Assembly (NCBI GenBank): GCA_965112735.1
Contig: OZ218963.1
Location: 1,550,001-1,614,000, forward strand
DNA from: Phaeosaccion multiseriatum
Lineage: Eukaryota > Ochrophyta, other classes
Direction: 5' to 3'
Length of the DNA: 64,000 nucleotides
Shown in pieces: positions 8,870-17,905 of the stretch; the first letter of the stretch is position 1; every line of letters begins with the position of its first letter. The notes under the pieces are model-generated. The model ran no database searches. It was not told the origin of the DNA and was given only the letters and a program-made list of their open reading frames with translations. Both the position numbers and the translations under genes were made by a program.

Positions 8870-9159
8870 ACTATGATCGCATCACATCACGTCACTAATG
8901 TATCGGATCACATGGGCGGGCGAGCAGATCATGACAAGATCATGCAGATCATGGATCACATCATGGATCGGATCAGGGGCAGGGGGCCACCAGCAGGATC
9001 ACATCATGGGTCGGATCAGGGGCAGGGGGCCACCAGCAGGATCACATCATGGATCGGATCATGCGTTGCTCACTCATGATCGGATCGGATCACACCTGTC
9101 ACTTTGGTGGATCACACACAGCAAAATCATGATCCATGGATCACATCATGGATCAGATC
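8870..9159 (+). repeat. GATC-rich satellite, second block
   Basis: The unit family is the same as at 8051-8345, with uninterrupted CAGGGGGCCACCAGCAGGATC copies. The block runs directly into the Copia-A 5' LTR. Confidence 0.65.
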
Positions 9160-9384
9160 TGTGGAGGTATGCTCACAAATGGTCGTCAGTTCATAGTTTC
9201 AGTTTCTTCGTTCAGTTTCAGTTTCCTTTTAGTTCTTTCCAGCCATCTCCTAAAATATTACTCCATCTCTCGTCTTTCTTTTCTCACGAGTGCTCCACCT
9301 CTGGTGGGTAGCGACTGACCTCCTGCTATGTGCAGGTAGGGTCTATTGCTATTGGTAGTCATCCTTTCAGTGCACGACTCCACA
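9160..9384 (+). repeat. Copia-A 5' LTR (225 bp)
   Basis: It starts TGTGGAGGTATGC and ends GCACGACTCCACA, giving short inverted termini. The reverse complement recurs twice as 222-bp LTRs at 32093-32314 and 33333-33554. It is followed by the palindrome AATAACTAGTTATT. Confidence 0.85.
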
Positions 9385-9441
9385 ATAACTAGTTATTACC
9401 GGATAGTATACATTTCATTTCATCAACGTCAGCGGCGACCA

Positions 9442-9792
9442 ATGTCCGTCTCGCCACTACAACACCCGGTGGTAGGCTGTACACCACCCGCGGTAGGCTC
9501 TTCCAGCATCGAGGTCTACATCCAGCCTTTTTTCGCCGATCCCAGTCAGAGAGCGGCCGCAGTGGATCGAGCACCAACACCCCCTTCGCCACCCGCGAGT
9601 CGTACGTACACCGACAACGACATCGACAACGATATCACCTATCCGTGCATCAACCGCCCGGATTCACCAAACTCAACCCCGAGCGCATCTTCTTATACGT
9701 ACTCGGACGGGGAACTCAACCGCGCACCGAGCGACAACGACAGTGACAACGACAGCGGAGTCGAGGAGGAGAAGGAGAGCGTGGAAGCCTAG
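9442..9792 (+). CDS. Copia-A leader protein
   Basis: A 116-codon frame lies between the LTR and gag. The first 43 or so residues (MSVSPLQHPVVGC...) also open the leader frame of the small LTR element at 32093-33554, and the two proteins then diverge completely. The C-terminal part here is acidic and Asn/Asp/Ser-rich, ending EEEKESVEA. Function is unknown. Retention in two elements argues that the N-terminal module or its RNA matters, for example in packaging. Confidence 0.5.
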   Translation: MSVSPLQHPVVGCTPPAVGSSSIEVYIQPFFADPSQRAAAVDRAPTPPSPPASRTYTDNDIDNDITYPCINRPDSPNSTPSASSYTYSDGELNRAPSDNDSDNDSGVEEEKESVEA

Positions 9793-9992
9793 ACTTGAGT
9801 TGGCTCGGGATTAAAATCTCGTCCTTTCAGGTTTAGATCGAAACTGTACCCTTGAGAGTAGAGGCAACTGCCTTTAAAACCCTCAATACAGCTTCGTTTA
9901 TCCACTCTCACAAGACCCCGTCATCCTCCTTCACACGAAATACGGAAAACCCCTTGACATATTTCCTCCCGTTACGGAAATAGCGGAGAATT

Positions 9993-11109
9993 ATGGCCAC
10001 CAAGGGGAACGAGAAAAGCATCAAGGTGATCCCCTTCCCCACATCAGCCGTCCCGTCTCTCGAAGACTTCGACGACTGGGCACGTAGCTTTACTGCCCAC
10101 TGCGGACTCTACAATGACCTCGACGACATCATCGCAGGCACTGAGACGCCACCACGATTCATGCGGGCCATTCCAACAGGGCCTCAACCGAGGACCAGAC
10201 AGCAGCATGAACTTAGCGAGGACACTCCCCAAATGGAGCAGATTCCTCACGCCGAACTGAGCGAGGAGCAGCTTGACAAGATAGCTGCCTTCCACAAGCG
10301 CAACAAGACACTCTTTCACCGGCTGTACCTCAGCTGTGAAAACCACTCCACTGCTAAGAAGCTGGTCCTCGCCCACGGAAATGACGGCACCAGCATTCGC
10401 AACGACGGCCTGCGCGCCTGGACAGCGTTGAAGGAGAAATATGAAACCTCCCATGGGCCACGCATCGCACTCCTCTATGGGAGACTGCAGAACTGCCGCA
10501 TGGACACCCAAGACGCTGACATGGACGCCTACATCCACGACCTAGAAAGGATCAGGGACATGCTGCAATTACAAGGTGAGAGCGTCAGCGACGCTCACCT
10601 TTGCACACAGCTACTGACCGGAGTACACTCATACTACGGCACCACGCTGCGCTTCATTCGAGCCCAGCACTGCGACTACGAAGCCGCCAAGAAGATTCTA
10701 TCGGAGGCGCAACAGCAACGCCTGATCGAGCAGGCCACCAAGCGCTCCGGCACTAAACCAGACACGAAACAAGAAGGCCGACAGGGACGCGGAGGACAAA
10801 GCACTTCACACCCTGGCCAGCAAAACAGACACCACGGCAACTCCGCCCACAGCGCGATTGCCCCCGTACGCGGCCGCGGAGGAGGCGGCCGAGGCTCCGG
10901 CCACAACAACAATGCCCGGAACAACAACAACAGCGGTCGCGGACCACCCCGGAACACCAACGGAGGCAACAACCGTACCAACGACACCCGACCCCGATGC
11001 TACAACTGCTACAGGCGCGGGCACACCGCGCAGGAATGCCGCAGCAACGCCTACTGTGTGATATGCAAGACGGAGGGACATCGCACCCAAGATTGTACCC
11101 ACGACGCTC
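9993..11109 (+). CDS. Copia-A Gag with two zinc knuckles (5' half of Gag-Pol)
   Basis: The frame begins MATKGNEKSIK and has the helical UBN2-type Gag fold pattern (LKEKYE...RIALLYGRLQNCRM). It ends with two CCHC-type knuckles (CYNCYRRGHTAQEC, CVICKTEGHRTQDC) after a Gly/Asn/Arg linker. It is interrupted in codon 373 by Copia-B. Joining 11109 to 16520 keeps the phase, so Gag and Pol were one frame. Confidence 0.8.
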
Positions 11110-11294
11110 TGTTGTGATAAGTATCGCCATTTGTGACTGAGCACTATATCGACGTACAATATCGATGTGGATATCGATATTCATGTATGGCCACGGCCAT
11201 CACTTCCTTGAACGCATCTCTCAGTAGGTATTATTAATACACGAGTTGACACTACTCTAGCTTGTCCCTGTCATCGTAGAGGAGATATCGCAAT
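11110..11294 (+). repeat. Copia-B 5' LTR (185 bp)
   Basis: It starts TGTTGTGATAAG and ends ATATCGCAATA. It is identical by eye to 16329-16513. It is flanked on the left by CGCTC (11105-11109). Confidence 0.92.
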
Positions 11295-11408
11295 ACGACA
11301 GCTGTCGCGACACTTCACAGCTAGCTGGTTCTACGTAGTCGGCGACGGCACACAGGCGAGTTTTGGTCGGATAACTCAAGTGAGAGAGAAGGAGTCCTTT
11401 CGTTAGCC

Positions 11409-12239
11409 ATGCCAGGCGCGGAAGAAGAAGGCGTTGAAAAGGCGGACGCAGCGGCGCCCGTCAGTGCGAGTTCCGCGATAGAAGGAGACGCACAGCAGCA
11501 GATGGCTGAAATGATGGAAAAGATGATAGCGGCAGCGTTGGCCAAACACATCACACAGCAAGGAGTGCCCACGGCAGCGGCCGCAGCACCAGTCACTATC
11601 TCCTCAGTCGGAGGAACAGTGACCCCCAGCGGGGGGGGGAGTACAGCACAGCAGCTGCTAGAACTCACGTTCAAGCCGAAGAACAATGAGTTTGACAAGA
11701 AGTTGGAATCGGAGGGAGTGATGCCTCTCTTGCGATTTATGCGAGCGGTCACGGATCACATAGGGGGGATGGGGGCAAAGGCATTCTTGGTGGATAGTGA
11801 TAAGATCCCCAACGCAGACGACGCCTTCCGGGACTCTAAGTATGCCCTGACGTTCAGTCTGTACCAACAGACGGGCCTCAAGATTTTGGAGGCCATTCCC
11901 TCGGACATGAGGGATGCCATAGAAGAACGCACTCGCACAGCGCGGTTCCAAGTGGACCTGGTACTATTGATGCAGGCAATCAAGGAGGCAGTGATGGGGA
12001 GCACGCAGTCACAGCGACAAGAGTTTCTCACCTCCGAGATGCACGATCTGAGGCCAGGGGTGGGGGAGACGGGACTTGCCTACCTCAACAAGTTTCTCCA
12101 ACTCAACGTGTTGATGACGGAGGAGCAGCTTCCTATGTCCTACTCCATCATCAAGGACAAGTTCCTCAGGCGTATGGGGCAGAGATGGGAGTCGTTCGGC
12201 CAAGTGCACGGTCATTCGGTAGAGACAGGACGAGTTTAA
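11409..12239 (+). CDS. Copia-B Gag, N-terminal part
   Basis: Starts MPGAEEEGVEK with an acidic and Ala-rich N terminus, then a helical Gag core (LELTFKPKNNEF...LRFMRAVTDH...). The frame stops at UAA 12237-12239. The rest of Gag, including the zinc knuckles, is in the +1 frame, which opens at 12223. The overlap is therefore 12223-12236 and ends with GUU UAA. Confidence 0.75.
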   Translation: MPGAEEEGVEKADAAAPVSASSAIEGDAQQQMAEMMEKMIAAALAKHITQQGVPTAAAAAPVTISSVGGTVTPSGGGSTAQQLLELTFKPKNNEFDKKLESEGVMPLLRFMRAVTDHIGGMGAKAFLVDSDKIPNADDAFRDSKYALTFSLYQQTGLKILEAIPSDMRDAIEERTRTARFQVDLVLLMQAIKEAVMGSTQSQRQEFLTSEMHDLRPGVGETGLAYLNKFLQLNVLMTEEQLPMSYSIIKDKFLRRMGQRWESFGQVHGHSVETGRV

Positions 12240-14547
12240 TCGGTTCAAACAGCAAGTGCAGCGGTTTGACAGTGACCTCCAAGCGCAAGCGAGGGAGGCG
12301 GGAGAGGACCTTGAGCGGGGCCTTTTCCACATTTACCAGCAAAGGCAGAAGACACAGCAACCAGCAGGGGGGGGTAGACAGACCACCACAGGGGCAGGAG
12401 AGAAAGATCGGTCCAACACACGCTGTTACAGGTGTGGGAGAAAGGGGCACATGCGGACGACGTGTCCGTCCAAGGAGGAGCTGTGTTTCAACTGCCACAA
12501 GCCGGGGCACCAGCGTGCAGACTGCCCAAACAGCAGGAAGAAGAAAGATGGCGAGCATGTGGAAGGCTCCACCAGCGCCATTTTCAGCATTCCGTGGACG
12601 CTACAGGAGAGGGGGAGCGGCCATTCTCTCTACCATATGTCCAAGCTGAAGTCGGGGGCGGATGGCACACGGCAGGGGCTCGCAGACAGCGGATCGGCGC
12701 TCAATGTGTGGCCCAACTTGGATGGACTGTACGATTTCTGCGCTCATCAGAGTTTAGTGCAACTCGCAGACGGCAAGTCGCACGCGCAGATAATGGGCAA
12801 AGGGAAGGTGAACATCAGCTACGTCTCCAACGACGGCAAAAGAGGACTGAAGGGGCTGGAGGTAGTGGTGTCGCCAGACGTACCTTTCTGCATTTTTGCA
12901 GAGAAGAACCTCTCAGACCTACTGGGGGGGAGCGCAAGGCCAGCGGGGAAGCCAGTCTATTTCGGCCCCTCAGCAGACGCACCAGAGACGGTGCACACGA
13001 CGCAGGACCCAGAGCTGGGGCTTGACATGCTACAATTCAAGATCGAGGAGACCACGGAGCAGTGGAGTGATTACATGACTTACCACTGCAAGAAGGGCCA
13101 CCGCAACGATCAAGAACTACGGCGACAGGCCAAGCTGGAGGGCGTGACACTGTGCGGGAAGAGGGCGCCGTGCAAGACTTGCGCAGAGGTGAAGATGACG
13201 AAGGCAGCTCAGAGTAAGCAGTTCATCGACTACCCCAAGGCACCGCTGGCACAGGTAACGCTCGACACCATTCCTCTCGAAGGAGAGCACGTGTTGCAGG
13301 CGTGCTGCCCGCACACGGGTATGGGCTGGTGCAGGAAGGTGGGGGGAAAGACGGAGGCGCACTTCCAGAGCGTGTATGACGACCTCAACACCACAGTATT
13401 CATTCCAGGGGAGAGGACAGCGGGGTACAAGGTGCAGTGTCTGTCAGCAGACAACGGATCGGAGCTCATCAAGACGAAGGCAGCGAAGAAGATGCTCTAC
13501 TCCCAGGGCATTGAGGTCAAGCTGACGGACCCCAATTGTCAAGCGCAGAACGGACTGAACGAGGCTCGACACAAGGAGCTGGCGCGAATGTCTATTCTTT
13601 TCATTGAGGAGGCGAAGCTGGAGGAGCACTCGAAGCAGCTGAGGTTCGTAGCGTACAAGTTGGCGCAGCTTCTCTACAACACCAGGTGCAGGAGGGGGCA
13701 GCAGCAGTCCCCCTACGAGCTGTATTTCAAGCGCAAGCCTGACCTACAGCACCTACACATCTTCGGAGAGCAGGCGAAGGTGCGGGTGGGCAACAAGAAG
13801 CACAAGCAGTGGCACAACGACAAGACGCACTCGGCAGTGTACGTGGGACAGAGCCCCAACCACAGATCAGCCTGTCTCCTTTTCTACATCCCTTCACAGA
13901 AGCGGTTCATCTCCAGCTCGTCCTACACATTCGTGACGAACCGCAGACACGACGGCACGGTGTTCGGGAGTCACGTGGAGAAGGGGAAGCTACCAGAGAC
14001 AGCGGAGAAGGAGGATGACAGCGAGGACGAGGACCAGCCCTCGAGCAGCGGGAGCAGCAGCAGGAGCAGCAGCAGGAGCAGCAGCAGGAGCAGCAGCAGT
14101 AGCGCGAGCGGGGGAGGTGGGGGCGGGACCAAGAGTGGAACCGTCACATGGAACACGAGATTAGAGGAGGCACAGCCAGCCCCACAGCAGCAACAGACAT
14201 CACGCTGGGAACAGGTTCTCACCCGAGAGTTCGTGGAGAAGTTACAACTCGAAGGAGAAGGCCTGGAGCGACGTCAGCACGCCGAGCGGCAACAGAGGGA
14301 GCAGACGGCAAAGCAGCAACAGAGAGAGCAGCAGAAACAGCAAGTAGAGCAGCAAGAGCAGCAGCAGCAGCAGGCAGAGCAGCAACAGGCAGAGCAGCAG
14401 CAGGAAGAGCCAACGCAGCAGGCTGAGCCGCCAGAGAGAGGCAAACTCTGGACATACGAGGTGGCCAAAGATGGCGACAAGGGAGCCAAGGAGCACGACT
14501 GGGGCCACGATCCCAGCCTGGGCCGCACGCGTAGCGGCAAGCACTGA
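12223..14547 (+). CDS. Copia-B Gag C terminus, protease and integrase
   Basis: Two CCHC knuckles (CYRCGRKGHMRTTC, CFNCHKPGHQRADC) are followed by a protease-like LADSGSALNVW. An HHCC zinc-binding segment follows (HCKKGHRND...CGKRAPCKTC). The integrase core shows D in VTLDTIPLEG, D in LSADNGSEL and E in GLNEARHKEL. A long Ser and Gln-rich linker precedes UGA at 14545-14547. The first in-frame Met is at 12256, so translation probably depends on frameshifting from gag or on a lost base. Confidence 0.8.
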   Translation, partial: RQDEFNRFKQQVQRFDSDLQAQAREAGEDLERGLFHIYQQRQKTQQPAGGGRQTTTGAGEKDRSNTRCYRCGRKGHMRTTCPSKEELCFNCHKPGHQRADCPNSRKKKDGEHVEGSTSAIFSIPWTLQERGSGHSLYHMSKLKSGADGTRQGLADSGSALNVWPNLDGLYDFCAHQSLVQLADGKSHAQIMGKGKVNISYVSNDGKRGLKGLEVVVSPDVPFCIFAEKNLSDLLGGSARPAGKPVYFGPSADAPETVHTTQDPELGLDMLQFKIEETTEQWSDYMTYHCKKGHRNDQELRRQAKLEGVTLCGKRAPCKTCAEVKMTKAAQSKQFIDYPKAPLAQVTLDTIPLEGEHVLQACCPHTGMGWCRKVGGKTEAHFQSVYDDLNTTVFIPGERTAGYKVQCLSADNGSELIKTKAAKKMLYSQGIEVKLTDPNCQAQNGLNEARHKELARMSILFIEEAKLEEHSKQLRFVAYKLAQLLYNTRCRRGQQQSPYELYFKRKPDLQHLHIFGEQAKVRVGNKKHKQWHNDKTHSAVYVGQSPNHRSACLLFYIPSQKRFISSSSYTFVTNRRHDGTVFGSHVEKGKLPETAEKEDDSEDEDQPSSSGSSSRSSSRSSSRSSSSSASGGGGGGTKSGTVTWNTRLEEAQPAPQQQQTSRWEQVLTREFVEKLQLEGEGLERRQHAERQQREQTAKQQQREQQKQQVEQQEQQQQQAEQQQAEQQQEEPTQQAEPPERGKLWTYEVAKDGDKGAKEHDWGHDPSLGRTRSGKH

Positions 14548-16191
14548 CATGCTGTCTCCTCCATACTAGGCCCACTCTTTCTGATGCCAGGCCTAAAGGA
14601 GAGCGAGGTACCGATACCGCGGTCTCTGGCCCAGGCTCAAGCAGGAGAGTACGCGGAGCAATGGACGGAGGCGTACTGGGCAGAGCTCAACGCGATCGAG
14701 CAAAGCCAGGTATGGGAGGAGGTTGATTATCAAGAGGGGATGAATGTGCTGCATACAGTCATGCTATTCAGAGCAAAGGTGACTGGGGGACTTGTGGATA
14801 GGCTCAAGTGTCGATTTGTCGTGATGGGGAACGAGCAGATCGAGGGGGAGGATTACTTTGATACCTTTGCACCAGTGGTGGGGAGCTCGACGATGAAGAT
14901 GTTCTTTGCTATCACGTGCCAGAAGAAGTGGGTATTGGAGTTTGCAGATGTGGAGACGGCTTTCCTGCATGCACCTCTGCATGAGGGGGAGTACGTGTAC
15001 ATTAGAGCACCAGAGGGCATGAGAAAGTTCGGGAAGGTGCTGAGGCTGTTGAAGAGTCTGTACGGTCTTCATCAGTCTCCCAAGAGGTGGAACGAGACAG
15101 TGGTGGCATTTCTACTCGCAATGGGGTGGGTACAGTGCCCAGTGGATCCGTGTCTGTTCGCCAGGTTCGAGGAGGGGGAGCTAATAGGGCTCATCATTCT
15201 ATATGTAGACGACCTAGGAGGGTCAGGGGAGGGAAATCTCATTGACTGCACTTTCAAGGAGATTGACGAGCGTTTCAAGTTGAAGCGTTTGGGGTCGAAT
15301 GTGGGGAAATTTCTGGGAGTTGAAGTTGACTACGCATTCGAGGCGGGACAGCTCAGGCTTTCGCTAGGAGGGTATCTTAGAGCGATGCTTGAGAAGTTCG
15401 ACATGACGGAGGTACCTGTGTACGGCTCACCAGCAGAGCAGGGGGTACATTTGTCAGTGGGTATGGAGCCAAGCACCACAGAGGAGGAGGAATTCATGCA
15501 GGACAAACCATACTGCTCAGCGGTAGGGTCAATCCTATGGGTTGCCAACTGGGTGAGGCTTGATGTATCCTTCGCCATCATGCAGTGTGCTCGTTTTATG
15601 AAGAGGCCGGGGCCTCGACACTGGGCAGCATTGCAGCGCATTTTCGGGTACTTTAGAGGTAGTTTAGACTTGGGAATTGAGTTTGATCGAGAGGCGGGGC
15701 TTCATCTGGAGGCATACGCAGACTCGAGCTGGGCAGATGACGTCGACAGGCGCAGGAGCTCAGGGGGATACGTCGTGACATTCGGCGGGGGAGTGATTGC
15801 TCACAAGGCAACACTATTTAAGGTCATAGCACAGTGCTCTATGGAGAGTGAGTACATGGCCGCAGCGGAAGCAGTGAAGGAGTTGCTGTTTCACAGAGGG
15901 ATTCTGGAGTTTCTGTTTCCAGGAGCCAACATGACGGAGTCGATTGTGCACGAGGACAATCAAGGGTGCATTCAGATGGCAAATGGCAACGCGGGCACCA
16001 AGCGCGTACGTCACATCGACATTCGTTATCATTTCCTGCAGTACCACGTGGACAAGGGACACGTTCGGTTTCAGTACATCAGCACAAAGGACCAGCTTGG
16101 GGACATCATGACCAAGGCATTGGCACCTCAGGTACACAGCGGTCTGGCGGGGCAGATGCTCAAGAAGGGAGACAGGAAAGGGGGGGACTAG
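14548..16191 (+). CDS. Copia-B reverse transcriptase and RNase H
   Basis: This lies in the same frame as the preceding segment, separated only by UGA. The RT fingers and palm are recognisable (CRFVVMGNEQ, DTFAPVV, FADVETAFLHAPL). The catalytic YVDD is in IILYVDDLGG. The RNase H-like tail has YADSSWADD, SSGGYVVTFGGG and MESEYMAAAEAVKELL, and HIDIRYHFLQ near the end is typical of Ty1/copia. The first Met after UGA is at 14584. The stop is UAG at 16189. Confidence 0.85.
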   Translation, partial: HAVSSILGPLFLMPGLKESEVPIPRSLAQAQAGEYAEQWTEAYWAELNAIEQSQVWEEVDYQEGMNVLHTVMLFRAKVTGGLVDRLKCRFVVMGNEQIEGEDYFDTFAPVVGSSTMKMFFAITCQKKWVLEFADVETAFLHAPLHEGEYVYIRAPEGMRKFGKVLRLLKSLYGLHQSPKRWNETVVAFLLAMGWVQCPVDPCLFARFEEGELIGLIILYVDDLGGSGEGNLIDCTFKEIDERFKLKRLGSNVGKFLGVEVDYAFEAGQLRLSLGGYLRAMLEKFDMTEVPVYGSPAEQGVHLSVGMEPSTTEEEEFMQDKPYCSAVGSILWVANWVRLDVSFAIMQCARFMKRPGPRHWAALQRIFGYFRGSLDLGIEFDREAGLHLEAYADSSWADDVDRRRSSGGYVVTFGGGVIAHKATLFKVIAQCSMESEYMAAAEAVKELLFHRGILEFLFPGANMTESIVHEDNQGCIQMANGNAGTKRVRHIDIRYHFLQYHVDKGHVRFQYISTKDQLGDIMTKALAPQVHSGLAGQMLKKGDRKGGD

Positions 16192-16328
16192 TTTTAGTTC
16201 AGTAGTTTTAGTATGAGGTTTTCAGGACTTTGTCTCGGGGGGGTTTTAGGACAAGTCAGGTGTTTCCTCATTGTGTTTGTGGTAGAGTGTCAGCTATCAA
16301 GAGAGATAGTGATTCAGTCATAGGAGGG

Positions 16329-16513
16329 TGTTGTGATAAGTATCGCCATTTGTGACTGAGCACTATATCGACGTACAATATCGATGTGGATATCGATATT
16401 CATGTATGGCCACGGCCATCACTTCCTTGAACGCATCTCTCAGTAGGTATTATTAATACACGAGTTGACACTACTCTAGCTTGTCCCTGTCATCGTAGAG
16501 GAGATATCGCAAT
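16329..16513 (+). repeat. Copia-B 3' LTR (185 bp)
   Basis: Identical by eye to 11110-11294 and preceded by the purine tract. The Copia-A sequence resumes after the CGCTC duplication. Confidence 0.92.
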
Positions 16514-16519
16514 ACGCTC

Positions 16520-17622
16520 GCGGCTGCTCGAATGGAGCACGCGCACAAAGCATGATGTCCAACACTCCACCACCTATGGAGCACGCTTACGACTCTGACG
16601 AGGAGACTGTACTGGACACGCCTCCTCGACGAGGGGGCGGGCGCCCCAACGCATCCATGGCCGTCAGCATGATGGCAGCAGACGAGCACACCCCCGGACT
16701 TCGCTTCCTCGTCGACTCCGGCAGCAATCAGTACATCACCAACGTCTACACGGATTTGCTCAACGCCCGCCCCACCCACTCCGAGATCAAAGTCGGTGGC
16801 GGCACAGTGAATGCCACCGCCATCGGCGACGCCCACTTCATGCTCACCGCTTCTACTGGCGACTTGGTCTACATCACCCTTCGCGACGTCCTTTACGTCC
16901 CTCGCATGGGCGCACGCCTCATCTCGGTCCAGCGCAGCATCGACGATGGCATCAGCTGCACCATGACGAAGACCCACGCCTACATGACACTGCCAAACGG
17001 CGTGCGGCTCCCCTTGGAGCGCACCAACCGTCTCTTCGTTCTGCACGCCCGACCGGCCGATATCTACACTGCCTATACGGCCACGGTGCCTCCCTCCGAG
17101 GGGGCGACCACCACGCGCGCTATAGCGCCCAGGACAACAGAGCGAGTCACCGCGCCGCCCAACGACGATGAAGACAGCGCACTTCCTGGGGGCGCTGCCC
17201 CACATGCCAGCGATCACAGCAAACGCATGCTCTACGGAGTGCGTTGGCACTGTCGACTAGGCCACATCAACGTCGCGGACCTCAACCGAGTACTGGCAAC
17301 GCGCAGCACCAAACCATCACGACCCTACTCAGCGATCGAATGCGCCGTTTGCACAACATGCAAATCACATCACCAACCACTCACTGGCGGAGACTCGATG
17401 GCTCCTACCAGACGAGCAGAGGCCCTCTACATGGACCTACTGGGCAAATTCGACCCCTCCATACGACGGCACCGGTATGCCCTCGGCATCATCTGCCGCC
17501 TCACCAGCCGCAAATGGATCTTCACAATGAAGAAGAAGGAGAGCGTGCCGGAGCTCATCGTCGAGTTCTTCGACACCGTCATCCGCCCGGACGATCTCAA
17601 GGTGAGCCGCATAAAGAGCGAC
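16520..17622 (+). CDS. Copia-A Pol: protease, zinc-binding domain and truncated integrase
   Basis: It continues the Copia-A frame after the nested insertion. The protease motif is FLVDSGSNQYIT, and VLYVPRMGARLISV is the usual second protease block. The zinc-binding GAG-pre-integrase segment has WHCRLGHINVADL and CAVCTTCKSHH. Integrase begins LYMDLLGKFD (first Asp) and breaks off after RIKSD, just before the expected NG of the second catalytic block. Beyond 17622 the frame runs into gypsy sequence and ends at 17871. Confidence 0.8.
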
Positions 17623-17905
17623 TATAGGTCGCTTTTACAACCCGTTTTGACACAATTGCTGGTGAGGATATCCGAAAAACAAAGGAAGGAGAGGAAGGAA
17701 GGACAGGACCGGGAAGGCAGGAGGCACACAGGCCACCTAGGACCAGACTCGGAGGCGGTAGGCAGTACCAGCACACGGCCTACAGGGGACAGTGGCTGCC
17801 ACAGCGGTGGGCAGAGGATAGGCAGCAGGCAGGGAGCGAACAGCAGAAGCGGCACAGCAGTGTGGAGGTGACGTGAGGGGCGCTCGGTCGGCCACAGCGG
17901 CACCC

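Larger units (their letters stand above)
11110..16513 (+). mobile_element. Copia-B, near-complete Ty1/copia-like element
   Basis: The element is 5.4 kb with identical 185-bp LTRs and a 5-bp target duplication (CGCTC at 11105-11109 and 16515-16519, after one shared base). A purine tract (TAGGAGGG) precedes the 3' LTR. The order is gag, protease, integrase, RT, RNase H. LTR identity means a recent insertion. The frame is interrupted twice: a +1 shift near 12234 and a UGA at 14545. Confidence 0.9.
9160..17622 (+). mobile_element. Copia-A, Ty1/copia-like element, interrupted and 3'-truncated
   Basis: The element consists of the 5' LTR, a small leader frame, gag with zinc knuckles, protease and the first half of integrase. 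It is split by Copia-B (11110-16513 with CGCTC duplicated). It ends abruptly at 17622, inside the catalytic core of integrase just after the second Asp context (RIKSD), where the gypsy element begins. RT, RNase H and the 3' LTR are missing from the window. Confidence 0.85.
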
